The position numbers were made by a program, and so were the translations under genes. This document shows positions 1 to 11,000 of a DNA stretch of 64,000 nt, piece after piece; positions within the stretch are counted from its first letter, which is position 1; each line of letters begins with the position of its first letter. The notes under the pieces are model-generated. The model did not search any database. It was not told where the DNA came from and worked only from the letters and a program-made list of their open reading frames with translations. Source of the DNA: Sarocladium kiliense (Eukaryota; Ascomycota; Sordariomycetes; Hypocreales; Sarocladiaceae); contig JAUZTG010000034.1 of the NCBI GenBank assembly GCA_030734395.1, forward strand, positions 868,001-932,000, given 5' to 3'.

Positions 1-1728
1 GGAGAGAGGACAGGGTTGTCTTTCGTGTCAGCAGATACGATTGTGACGTTACCGCGCGAGAAAGGAGCGCTGAGGGCAACCATAGGCGAGACGTAGTTGC
101 CCGGTGGTGCTCCCATCGTGTCCTCGAATTTGCCTACGAAGGCATCCAGGGGCATCAATTGGATATGTGGCCAATCTTTCGAGAAGCTGTCGAGAGCCTG
201 CCGTGTAGATTTGCTGATAGAGTCCTCGACAAAATTAGTGAAGCCGAGGATATCACCACCATTGTTCGTAAACATCCCGGTCAGACTTTGGTGGTAGAGG
301 GCGAGATGTTCAAGATAGACGGCAGGATCAGAGAAGGCATTGTGCGTTAAGACCTTGACTTCATATGATGGAGACATAACAATATGGTCCTACAAGAATA
401 AGATATCAGACGCTTATTCTTTATTCATGCGTGATTTGGGAAATGAGTCTGCGTAGTACGTACCATCATGTTCTGCCCGACTCCTGGTAGGTCTGAGACC
501 ACCTCGATCCCCAACTCGCTTAATGTTTGAGTTGGGCCAACCCCCGACACCATCAATAACTGGGGGGATCTGGAAGTTGGTTGAGTATCATGGGTAAATG
601 CGAAGATCAGCAGACACTTACCTCGCGAATCCTGCTGAAACGATGACTTCTCTGTTCGCCATGATCTTATACTCGATGCCCCCGCTCTCGACTAGAGCCC
701 CAATTGCCTTCCTGTTGTCGTCAAAGATGATCTTCTTGGCTAGAGTATTCTTGTAGAGGCTCAGATTGGTCATAGACTTCAAAGAAGCCCGCAAATAGGA
801 CGACGAAGAAGAACTTCGCGACTGGCTTCTCGAGTCCTGTGAAGACGGCGGGTATGCGTAGCCCCAGATCTTGCCATCAGCCAAGCCTCCGGACAGAGGT
901 TTGATACCTAAGCCACTAAGGCCCTTCTCGATCCAAGACGAGATTGGGTTTGCCCAGTTTGGATAGCCGACCTGCACCAGGCCACCTTCGGAGGAATAGG
1001 CAGACGCATCATAAGGAGTAGAGGCATTGCTGAGGCGTGTTGTTTTATTCGGAGGCGTGAAATTGCCCACCCGGCTGTAGTAGTGCAGCATGTTCTGAAA
1101 TAGGTATGAATCATCTTCTACCAGTTCAGCCCATTTCTTCAGTGCCCCCTCATGCGCACTAAACTGATAGGTCAGTTCTTGGAACAGAGTCATTCAAGAA
1201 TAATGAGACCGAACTGACCGGGTGAACCATAGGTAGTTACGAGAGCTTCCACCACCAAGAACTCGAGGTATCGTATAGTAAATCTTGCGATCGTTCAATT
1301 GCTGGGTTCTGGTCAACAATGCTATGGTAGGTCGAGGACTTGATCGATGCATCAGTACTCACAGGCTGTGCTGACGTGTATTGATCAAAGTCCAGCAACG
1401 GGTTCTTCAGGAACGGATTCGAGCCACCGAACATGGAAGCGAGTGCTGGGACTTGCGAAAAGTTGCCATTGGCAAACTCGGCAAAATCGCCAGCATTTAC
1501 CACCGCTACTGTGTATCGTGCATCTTCAGCAAGCCGATGGGCGAGCGCCAACCCGGCCGTTCCACCACCCAGGATGACGTAGTCGTAGGACGCGGGGATA
1601 CCTGTCACGCCGAAGTGAGAGCCAAGAAGCTGTTCGCCAGCAATGGAGTCGTGAAAGGCAGTCACGAGAAGTGATGATGTGAAGATGCCCAGGCCGTAGG
1701 CTAGGAAGGCGTTGAAACAAGTCACCAT
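1..1728 (-). CDS. Secreted GMC-type flavin oxidoreductase (3' end cut by window edge)
   Basis: Glucose-methanol-choline oxidoreductase that binds FAD and oxidises an alcohol-type substrate. The first ATG at 1728 opens a hydrophobic signal-like stretch (about residues 1-25), followed by the dinucleotide-binding motif DYVILGGGTAGLALAHRLAED. Proposed exons are 1363-1728, 1219-1301, 622-1158, 464-569 and <1-389. They rebuild the GMC signature RVLGGGSSRNYLWF across the first intron, then KKWAELVEDDSYLF, SPQLLMVSGVGP and DLPGVGQN, all family hallmarks. The C-terminal substrate domain with the catalytic His/Asn pair lies beyond the window, so activity cannot be judged. It is about 6 kb from the PKS and separated by unrelated genes, so cluster membership is unproven. 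An aryl-alcohol oxidase or glucose-dehydrogenase-like role is possible; the substrate is unknown. Confidence 0.88.
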
Positions 1729-2236
1729 GTTAGGAACTGTGGCCACTTGGCAAAGGTATGAGAGAGAGAAATAACCCAACTGAGAAATTGGAATGACTGT
1801 TTGAGAATCACCGTCGCGAGAGCTCTACACGAACGGAAGCGTTTGGCTATAAGGTTTTATCACTGTGCTCGAGGCGGCGCGGCTCTTAGTGTGCGGCGTA
1901 GTTATCGACCTGCGGTCAGAACAAGTCCGTGTTCCGCGGAGCTGGACCAAAGTCCGGACAATTTTGCCTGCACAACTGAATGGATGAATTAGATGTAGCC
2001 GTACGTAGCGCGTGTTGAGGTGCATGGCTGGCAGTCAAAGTAACTTACAGCAGCTCTCGTGCTAGCTATGATAGTCCCTACAACCTAAGCCATGGGTAAG
2101 TACAAGCTTGGTATAGCAGACAAGACCACATGAGTAACAATGCTAGAAAGCATTGATTGGCTGGCTATCGTTTATATTGAACGCTAATAATAAATGTGGC
2201 CGAGGACCATATGCACACACTCTCTTTCACGACTCC
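1729..2236. other. Intergenic, promoter side of the GMC gene
   Basis: About 500 bases between the GMC start codon and the 3' end of the LtrA-like gene. It presumably holds the GMC promoter. I see no open frame, RNA gene or repeat of note. Confidence 0.6.
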
Positions 2237-4569
2237 TCAAACTGCATTTTGAGAAGCGTAGTTCGCTGCAGAGTATGGCACAGGACGCCGCGGCACTGAG
2301 AAGGCCCCTTCCTCGGGTGTGTAGGGATATGTCGCCCTCGCATCCTCTGCCGGTGCATAAGAGTACGTGGGGCCCTTGTTCATGGCCACGGGAATGTACT
2401 GTTGTCCGTTGGATCCGAAAGTGCTGGAATCTCCCAAGTGATACTGGGGCTCCATCGCCGCTTTCCTGGTTGCCTTCTTGTCCCGTTTCGCAGCCAACCA
2501 ACCGCTCACATGGTTCATCGTCAGAATGAGGAAGTACCCGAGAAGCAATGTCGGAAGGACCCATGGCGTAGACTGATAGTCCATGAGGTAGGTTTCGTTC
2601 TGTGAGACGGCTGCGACGAGGCTAATACCAAGTGCAAGGAGGAAGATAGTCGAGTGATAGATGGCGGCGCTCCAAGTCCACTTCTTGGTTCTGGAGATGA
2701 TAGAGAGAATGTTTGCAATGGCAAGGAAGAACCCTGCGCTGACAAAGGTATACTGAAAAACAACGCGGAAGCGACCGTAGGCTCGCGTGTTGATGGTCAT
2801 TTGCAGGTCGTCGAGCTCGCTTTCGTCTGTGACTCCTGCTTTTTCCACGACATCTTTCGTAAAATCAATGCCATATATACCATAGAGGGTATTGTCAAGA
2901 GCGAGCAATATACTCTCGATTGCGTCCCACAATGTCCTGAAGTCCGGGTCCCTCTGCGCCTCCTCTTCAGAAGCCATCTTAGTGAAGCGCTCAAGCATAG
3001 CGGACAGATCAATGCTGTCGACAGTATTCAGGGCCTCCTCTAATGAATTGTAGAGAAAGGTGTAGACGGGAGGGAACTTGGTCACAAACTCAGTGACGAA
3101 ATCTCTGAGATCCTTCGCAAATGTGGCGGGATCAATATTGGCCAGCAGAGGTAGGACTTGCTCAGACATCCAGAGTGACTTCTCAGACAGCTTCCAAAAG
3201 ACAATGAATTGCGAGCATCCCTCCATAAACAACATCATGACCAGATGCAGCGGGAAATGGAGCAGCACCCAAGTCATTTGCCTCCATCCTGGAAGTTGGA
3301 CCTTGGAAACCCAATCAGAGTACACCATGTAGACGATGTAGACCAGCGCAATGCACGCAGTGACTGTACCGATGGTTTTGGACGTCCAAACATCCGCATG
3401 GTCCTCCACCTTGATGACCTTCGTGATGCTGCTGCAGGCTGAGGCGACACCTTCACCAAAGAAGATACACGTCAAGAGGCCCATCCGCTTCATGATGTAT
3501 GTTCCTTGGAAAGATAGGAAACGGTAACGGTACGAGAGGAAGATAGCGCCGATGATTTCCACTACATTATGGCGTCAGTACCTCTATCAGGTGACAGCCG
3601 GAAGGTTTGATCACTCACCTCCAGCAAGAATGTACCACACGGAGAAAATGTTACTGTTGTGTCCGTCTCGGAACCTGAAGGCGACAGCCAGGTAGATGGT
3701 CGCGGCGAGCGCGTTCTTCACGACGAGGGAACCAACTGGGAGCCTGGCGCCGGGAAAGTCGCGGAGATGGTAAAGAACACTGCCATATTCCATGGCAAGG
3801 CAAAGTCTAGATGCCATGAGGATAATGGCTTCATCGTTGTTAGCACTTCCAGATCAAGTCTCCAACTGCATCGGTCTCTTCTTACTGAAAGCTTTGAAGA
3901 CTCTGGGATCCTGGTCTTGAGTGTCAAAGTTTGGAGAGACGACGACGAAGCCCACCAAGACACCGAGATGGACGCCACGGGCCATGCGCTCGAAGATACT
4001 GTCCTTCAGGAATCGGACATCGTACATTCCCGTCATGAACCATGTTGTCCAAATGATACTAATAGTGAAGCATGCTGTATTAGTTCCTGAACACTGGGGA
4101 AATGGTTCACATCTCACACTTACCCGAAGAATCCACAGTAGGCAGACAAGCCTTTCAACGTCGTGAGCTGTTGGTTTGCGCTGAATAGGTTGATGCACTT
4201 TCCAGTACAGAATTAGTCATAAGGTCTTTCCTTATCCTGAGATTAGTTCGAGAGAGGGAGCATAGAAACGTACGGCCTGTAAACCAGAATGAGTCAGTAA
4301 TAGTCGAGTAGACGCCCAGGGCCGGGTAAGCCGTTGGCCAAACCTACAGCTAAGAATAGATCGTAGAAGATCTCAAGGTTGGTCGCATCGTCATTATGAG
4401 CGAGGCGGATCTCATCAAGGGCACGCTGAGTTGATGACCTTGAGATCGTGTTGACTGTGGGAGGAGTTGCCAGAGGATCGGCCCTCTCTACGGCATCGGG
4501 ATGGAGAGGGGTGCTGATGAACCGCAGCTTCTCGACTGCCGAGCCAACAAGCTTTTCGTCTTGCGCCAT
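2237..4569 (-). CDS. LtrA-family (low temperature requirement A) multi-pass membrane protein
   Basis: Fungal member of the bacterial low-temperature-requirement A family (PF06772 type), an integral membrane protein of unknown biochemical role. Proposed exons are 4348-4569, 4274-4276, 4124-4197, 3886-4058, 3619-3828 and 2237-3561, giving 668 residues. The family opening NLEIFYDLFLA is near residue 70. It is followed by SAYCGFF, WTTWFMTGMYDVRF (near residue 105), the membrane segment around GVHLGVLVGFVVVSPNF, and MKRMGLLTCIFFGEG (near residue 255). Several hydrophobic segments fill the C-terminal half before a polar Pro/Tyr-rich tail. The second exon appears to be only one codon (GCC at 4274-4276). 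Splicing straight past it also keeps the frame but loses one alanine that relatives have at that position. No link to the PKS cluster is evident. Confidence 0.87.
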
Positions 4570-7026
4570 TGTGCCGTTAGCCTTTCGGCGATAGTCTCTT
4601 AGTCGTTGAGGATGGAAGAAGACCTCATCACTAGAAGACGGGAGGACACCACCTTTAAACGGCGCAAGTGCCGACCATAAGGCTGAGGCTGGTCATTTGG
4701 GGCTTTTTCCTTCATCTGACTACATGAGTCGTATAATTCGCTACTGTACGAGTGGGTTTCAGAGTCTTCAGGCTCTACCAGGGGCTGGAAATGACCGACC
4801 AGAGTGGTGCATGACCTTTGGGCTCTAGGGATCATGGCGCAACGCTTGGCGGTCCTTCAGGAGTGCTGAGTGCATGTCGCTGAATCCTTTCGAGGTCCAG
4901 CGCTACGGATCCCAGTGGCATGGTCCCATCGAGAGTGGAGAGTTGTAGATGAGTTCTGGGCCTAGGGCTGACAAGGAGTTGGGGAGCTCGGGAGGCTAGC
5001 CAATGGTCCTGCTAGTTGGCCCCCCAAAGCGTGACTAGCTGAATCAAAGGGCTGACGGGATGTCCTGTGGCACACATCCCGAGGATGGCACGGCTGCGAT
5101 AGTAGGCTACCTTATCTCAAGGTTATTGCTGGAGGGCAGCTGCAAGATAGAGCCCAGGTCCGAACGTGGCCTCGTCTCAAGAATCAGCCAGCAGACCATG
5201 CATGCGGCTCCATCACTCTCCCCACAATCACACACACTGGTCAACAACCGAAGTTGCGGCCGCATTGGTGGGGTCTTCTGCTTGGCTCGTCAGGCGTTCA
5301 GCCGCAGAATGCAGCGTGACAAACGGGGGCGTTTGGGAGGCTGTCAGCCTGCTTTACGCGCTGAGTCTAGATCTGCAGGAAGTGCGGCCATGAAGAGGCT
5401 GGTCAGGAGAACAGGTTCTAGAGCCGCCAAAGGTTCGAATTAGCGAAGGGCGAATCCAGGCAGTTTTCAGCAGGTGTCGGGCTCCTTCCACGGTTCACGC
5501 CATTCAAGTACCAAGCGCATCTTGCTTGCCCAGCCAAGCCTAACAAGTGATGACCATCTCAGAGATTACTGCCACGCGATAGAGGAAGACCTGGATGGGA
5601 ATGCTGCACTCTGTCGGTCACAAATCGGCACACCAAACGGGAGATGATCGCCTGATCGCTTGTCGGCACACTGTGAATGGGAGGTTGTTTCCGTGACACA
5701 GCCACCAGGTCGGGTCCCCTGCCTCCCCTCCCCTCCCACTTTGGCACAGCCTCTCTTACCCTGCACCTCCGCATTCGCAGCGCTATATTTGGCGTGACAA
5801 GCAAGCTGCATGCTCTTGCGATTATCGGAAGGCTGACGCAGGTTGGGGTTGCCGTGCGTTCTTATTGCCGGTTCTATCAGTCATTGCCGTTTTGATATGC
5901 CCAAGGTATAGTTGCGAAAGCAATAGGTGCAGTCATGGGGAACCTTTCGTAGAGTCTCACGACCAAACCCTCTTCGACCGTGGTCTCTTACCTTGGCCCC
6001 CTCTCAATCACGACATGAAAGGCGTTGACAATGACTGTTTGTAGGGTTACTGAGTCCTTCAATGTCGAACCCATTGGAACGAACTATTTTAATCAATTTG
6101 GTAAGCATGAAGTCGGGGTTTTAGATAGCCGGCAAGCCGGAGACAGGAAGTATCACCAGCTGTGTTTGCGGTACACAAGCTCCGAAGCTGTCCAAGTTGT
6201 GACGGTGACAAACATGCTATGCTCGTGTCTCGCTTATATGACTGTGCTAACACCGACATCTTCCACGGTATTGATGTTGTGTCGTGTTGAGGACGCAGCG
6301 ACTTATGCACAATGCATTATGCGCCTTACCGACAGGCCCCTTGCCCTGCATCAGCGACTGGTGGTTGTACACATCACTGGCGGGGCCGGCATGGAGATTG
6401 CTGAGACAACACTGACCGACTTTTTTCCCTTGAGGTGTATGTTGAGCTGTGATTTCTGGGATCAATCCAGTCTTCAATCAGTCAATGAGCGCATCAAATC
6501 AATTCGTCTGACTCGAGGAACTGAAGTCAGCCTTGTCCATGTCGCTCGACGTGGCTGTCAAGTTGGCCTGGTCTCGTGTTGGGTCAGGCCATGGCCGGAC
6601 CTAACCTTACACAACATCAAAGGCTGTGTCCGTAACCTTAGCTAGGTGTTAGGTGCCCATGTGCCACGTTAAGAGCGGCGCGGGGCAGCTATTTAAAGCC
6701 GGCTCGTCATGGCGAAAGCAGAAATAAGGATCTGCCAAGGGAGAAAACAGGGATGAATGGCCTGGTCTGCTGGGCCAACAATCCCCAGAGTTTAGAGGAC
6801 AATCACAGCCTCACAAGAAACATCCTCTTCGCATCCTACGGCCTTCAAGAAAACACATTGAATCGATGTATATAACGCTGCTGTTGGTCTCTCACCGGCT
6901 CTGTTTCACTCAAAGCATCGTCATCACAGTTTAAGAACAGACCAGCCTTGTTCCCTCCCGTCAAATCTTCTCTTACTACTTCATACCAATTCTCTACTGG
7001 CCTTTTGCCACATTACATTCACCAAA
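4570..7026. other. Long intergenic region, no recognisable gene
   Basis: About 2.4 kb between the LtrA-like start and the small secreted protein. The last 150-200 bases, with a TATA box and a CT-rich leader, look like the promoter of the secreted gene. One 205-codon open frame (6031-6645, +) has no recognisable motif and is treated as chance. No tRNA, repeat or transposon signature was seen. Confidence 0.6.
6869..6875 (+). promoter_or_regulatory. TATA-like element of the small secreted protein gene
   Basis: TATATAA about 155 bases before the ATG at 7027, followed by a pyrimidine-rich leader around 6945-7000. This arrangement is common for highly expressed secreted proteins of filamentous fungi. 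The position is plausible but unverified. Confidence 0.45.
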
Positions 7027-7701
7027 ATGCATACTTTCGCGACTATCGCTTCAGCTCTCGCTCTTTTCGAGGCTGTATTTGCCCTTCCGACCAGCACAGG
7101 CTCATCTGATGCCAAAACGACTGATGTACCGTCGTGTGGTAACCAGCCACCTCCGACCCAGCCTGCGTGTGTTCCAGGTCGCGTGGTCGCCCCGGAGCTA
7201 ATCGTCCTCACGGATGCATCTCCTGACGAAGCTGTCTCCAAGCCATCTGGCAACACACTTTCTCTGGCTCTTGGACCTGATGGAAGCAACCAGCATCAGA
7301 TTGCTCTTTTGAAGGGTATCCCGAGTGATGCAAAAGAGTGCAAATTTGGGTGGAAGCAGCGTGAGGCGAACACAGAAGAGACCTTCAGCACAAACGGCAA
7401 TGCCCTTGTCGAGTACCGCCCTGTGCCTGTGAACGGAGGGCCCTTCTCATTCGCCGACGTGCAGAAGCTCGCAGAGGAGAATGACTCCCCATCCATGATC
7501 GACTTCACATCTTGGGACCAGCCTGGATTTGCGTCTGACGAATTCCACATTGGAGGTAGCATTGACTGCGCTGAGGAAATCCACATGCATCTTCGGGTGT
7601 CGAAGCTGAACGGAGAGACAGGAGGCGTCAAGCTTGAGGGCGTCTCAACAGCATCAGATGATAGCGAGCTGCAAGGCATTTTCGTCGAATGGACGTGCTA
7701 A
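7027..7701 (+). CDS. Small secreted protein, But2-like
   Basis: Intronless 224-residue protein. A classic signal peptide (MHTFATIASALALFEAVFA, then LPTST) directs it to secretion. A Pro/Cys-containing linker follows (GNQPPPTQPACVPG), then a compact beta-rich body with DGSNQHQIALLKGIP, CKFGW, TSWDQPGF and IDCAEEIHMHL, ending in GIFVEWTC. The layout resembles fungal secreted proteins annotated as ubiquitin-3-binding protein But2-like, whose function is unknown; the name is carried by similarity and does not imply ubiquitin binding. Start choice is supported by the signal peptide and the TATA element upstream. It lies tail to tail with the PKS, 323 bases away, so it is just outside or at the edge of the cluster. 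Confidence 0.82.
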   Translation: MHTFATIASALALFEAVFALPTSTGSSDAKTTDVPSCGNQPPPTQPACVPGRVVAPELIVLTDASPDEAVSKPSGNTLSLALGPDGSNQHQIALLKGIPSDAKECKFGWKQREANTEETFSTNGNALVEYRPVPVNGGPFSFADVQKLAEENDSPSMIDFTSWDQPGFASDEFHIGGSIDCAEEIHMHLRVSKLNGETGGVKLEGVSTASDDSELQGIFVEWTC

Positions 7702-8024
7702 AGCAAACTTGCGATGGAGTTCAATGAGCGGAGGTAATGGAAATAAGGCACGGGGAGCTTAGACGCTATATATCTTTGAGTTCATGAATACATATACCCA
7801 TTCATTGTATTGGACGGCTCGTCATCCCAGGCTGGCTTCTCTGCCACCCGACGAGCAAGCCTCCTCAGCCCTCAGTCACAACGAAAGTGTACTTCTAAGC
7901 CCAGAGTTGCACATGTGAGCTTACGCAAACTTCAATTGAGTCACAACTATGGAGCGATGACTTGATGGGCACTCATCAATAATTTACACTGACAGCTCTA
8001 TGCTATCCCCGACCTCTCGAAGGA
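7702..8024. other. Convergent 3' region between secreted protein and PKS
   Basis: About 320 bases that must hold the 3' ends of both converging genes. AT-rich stretches occur around 7780-7810 and 7975-7990. No coding potential was recognised. Confidence 0.55.
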
Positions 8025-11000
8025 TCAAGCTGTTTTGGCAGCTTCAGGAACGACCTTCGACCCAACAACAATATTCCGAGCCAAAGAAGAAATAGCAATG
8101 TTCGACAACAAGTCAAACACAGAAACATCCGACTGAATCTCCTCATAAATCCAAGATCGCAGCTCCACCGCTAGCAAGCTGTCCACGCCGTAGCTGCTGA
8201 CTGGACGCGACGTCTCAATATTCTCCACCGACACCATCATTGAGCGGGCCAGCTTGTTTGCCAACGCGTTCGCCACGATCTCAGCAGCGACATCCAGGTT
8301 GGGCGCCTGTGAGAGCTCGTCACGCAGCTTGCTCCCTGCGCCATCATCCTTGTCCGCTGCGACTTGGTGTGTGTCAACTTGAACAATGTGCGCGAACTTG
8401 GCATCGTTGAACCACCATGGATACTTTTCGGACCCTTGAGCCATCATGCCACCGGTGCCCAGACCTGTGATCATCTGGATCGGTGCTGCGACGCCATGGC
8501 TGCTCTCGGCTGTCATGGAAGCTTGCAAGATGGCGAGGAACTCACGCTCGCGGATGCCGATGAAGCTCCAGCCGCGCGTGTTTTCATGAACGCGATCGTC
8601 AGTGGTCTCCTCTGCGAGGAAGCCGACGCCCAGTACCATGCCGACATCAATGGAGCACGCTGGCAGTCCCTGGTTTCGGCGATGGTGCGCCAGCGCGTCT
8701 TGGTACGCGTTTCCGGCGCTGTAGTTGCCTTGGGCACGAGAGCCTGCGATGCCGACGGACGAGGACAAGAGAACGAAGAAGTCCATGTCTTTAGGAAGAT
8801 GCTCGTGAAGATACCAGCTGCCTTGAACCTTACATCTTGTCGCTCCGAGGAACTGCTCGCGCGTCATGCCTTGGTAAATCTGCAAGAAAACACTCATTAG
8901 CGGATTGTCCTTCGCGGGATGGGGACAGGCTGTGAAGCCCTTTCTGATCACTTACCGCATCCTTCAGAACCATAGCGCCCTGGACAACACCACGAACTTG
9001 TGGCCAACCTTCGGCCTTCAACGTTGCTAGGCAGCTCAACAGCTGATCCTCCTGTCCAACGTCGCATGCCATGGCCACAGCGCGAACTCCTTCATCCCGT
9101 AGGCGGACCATGAGTTCCTTCACGGTACGTTTGCCTTCACCGGACCGAGAAAGAAGCACAATGTTCTTCGCCCCCGAACGAGCCATCCATTCGGCGATGC
9201 ACCGACCCAACCCGCCGCTGCCACCAGCAATGAGATATGTTGCATCGGGTCGGAATGACATGGGTGCTACTCCGTGTGGAGTGGCGAGAACAGTGTCGTC
9301 TTCAAGAGCCTCGAGGACAATCTTTCCCACATGCCTCCCCATCTGCATCAATCGGAAGGCCTCTTCAGCTCGAGAGAGAGGGAAGCTGGTGATGGGTGCG
9401 ATAGGCTTGGCGATGCCATCTTTGAGTAGTTGAACGACCTCGGAAAAGACTTGAGCTGTGGCTGGAACGTCGTGGTCCAGGAGGTCAAGCATGTTCACGG
9501 AGTGGAAGGATACATTTCGCAGGAATGGCTCCATATCGAGGCCCGTGTTTCCGACGATGTCCTTCTGTCCGAGCTCAACGAAACGGCCGAACCGAGCGAT
9601 GCATCGCCAGGTTAGACGAAGAGGCTCACCCGCGAGTGAGTTGAGGACCACATCAACACCACGGGAGCCAGTAAGCCGCATGATACCCTGAGCAAAGCTT
9701 GTGTCTCGGCTGTTGAAGAGGTGGTCCTCTGGAATACCATAGCTACGCATCAGAAGCTGCTTCTTCTCTTCTGTCGACACTGTGACGATCGGAATGGCCC
9801 CAATGTGCTGCGCCAGAATGATGGCAGCTTGCCCCACGCCGCCAGCAGCTCCATGGATGAGGATCGTCTCGCCCTTGCGTAAGCGTGCAATATTTGAGAT
9901 GGCATGGTGGGCAGTGCTGTAGATGACTGGCAGAGAAGCAGCAGTGATGAGGTCCATGCCATCAGGGACTGCCTGCACCATGGACTCATGCGCATGGATG
10001 AGAGTGCCCATGGTTCCGAGTTTCCAAGTCATGACAGCGTCGCCCGCCTTGAACTTCGTCACGTCTGCGCCAGCGCGAATAACAATGCCACTGCAGTCTA
10101 CACCCAGGGCAGGCTGCTCAAGTTGGCCCATGGCGACCATCACGTCCTTGAAGTTGAGTCCAACGGCCTTGATCTTGATCTCAACTTCATTGGCTTGCAG
10201 AGGAAGAGTAGCATTCTTATCGTCTCGGAAATGGAGAGTGTCAAGGCGACCAGGAGTACCAACTGCCATGGTCAGAGGGCGGCCCTCCTGCTCAAACGGC
10301 ATCTCCCGAGGCGCCGGTGGAGCGTTCAAATCCGTGATCATGTCATTCATGCCAGTGTCGAGCACGATTCTCTGTACCATGGCCATTCCATCACGTACAG
10401 CGACTTCCCAGTCTGGCCGCTCCGCATCCCTGGAAGCGCAAGCCTTGAGGAAGACTTTATAGACGGCCGCAATAGTCTCTGGCGTGTCCAAGGAGGCATT
10501 GAAGTCGACATCAAGTGTAGTGAGTCCAAGTCCAGGATTCTCAGAGCGGATGCTTCGAGCCATGCCGGACATGAGGTTGGCCCCAGGGTTTTCGCTGTTG
10601 ACAGTGCCACCCCTTGTCACATAGACCGTGTCTCGCGTTGACAGAATGATACTCCGAAGGGAGTTCCAGTCAGCTTCGGTGATGCTGGGAAGGAAACCGC
10701 CGTCTTTCTGGGCGTCAAGCAGAACAATCGACGAACGGCTCTTGAGCTCCTCGACATCAATCTCAGATATTTGTTGAAGGTCTCGGATCAAGACGTCACA
10801 ACCGCCATCGGTTAGGCGCGAACTAAGGCTAGAAGCGAAGTTCGACAGATCCCACGCGGGTTGCTCTGGGAGCACGATGAGAGCTTCAGGGGGCACTGGC
10901 AACTTCTGTGGCTTGTTTGCCGTGGTGACCATCACAGACAGGCTCAGATCTCGGTCATCTTCAAAGTTCCTGAAGTCAATGTCGACGCCAGTGAAACCAG

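Noticed and set aside
1729..1779. Upstream in-frame extension of the GMC oxidoreductase
   Set aside because: The extension would begin at TTG; the first ATG at 1728 gives a proper signal peptide.
5432..5441. GGTTCGAATT, resembling a tRNA B box on the plus strand
   Set aside because: No matching stem bases or A box at the expected distance.
6031..6645. 205-codon open frame on the plus strand
   Set aside because: No signal peptide, domain or recognisable motif; Cys/Arg-rich chance-like composition; no splice-linked exons nearby.
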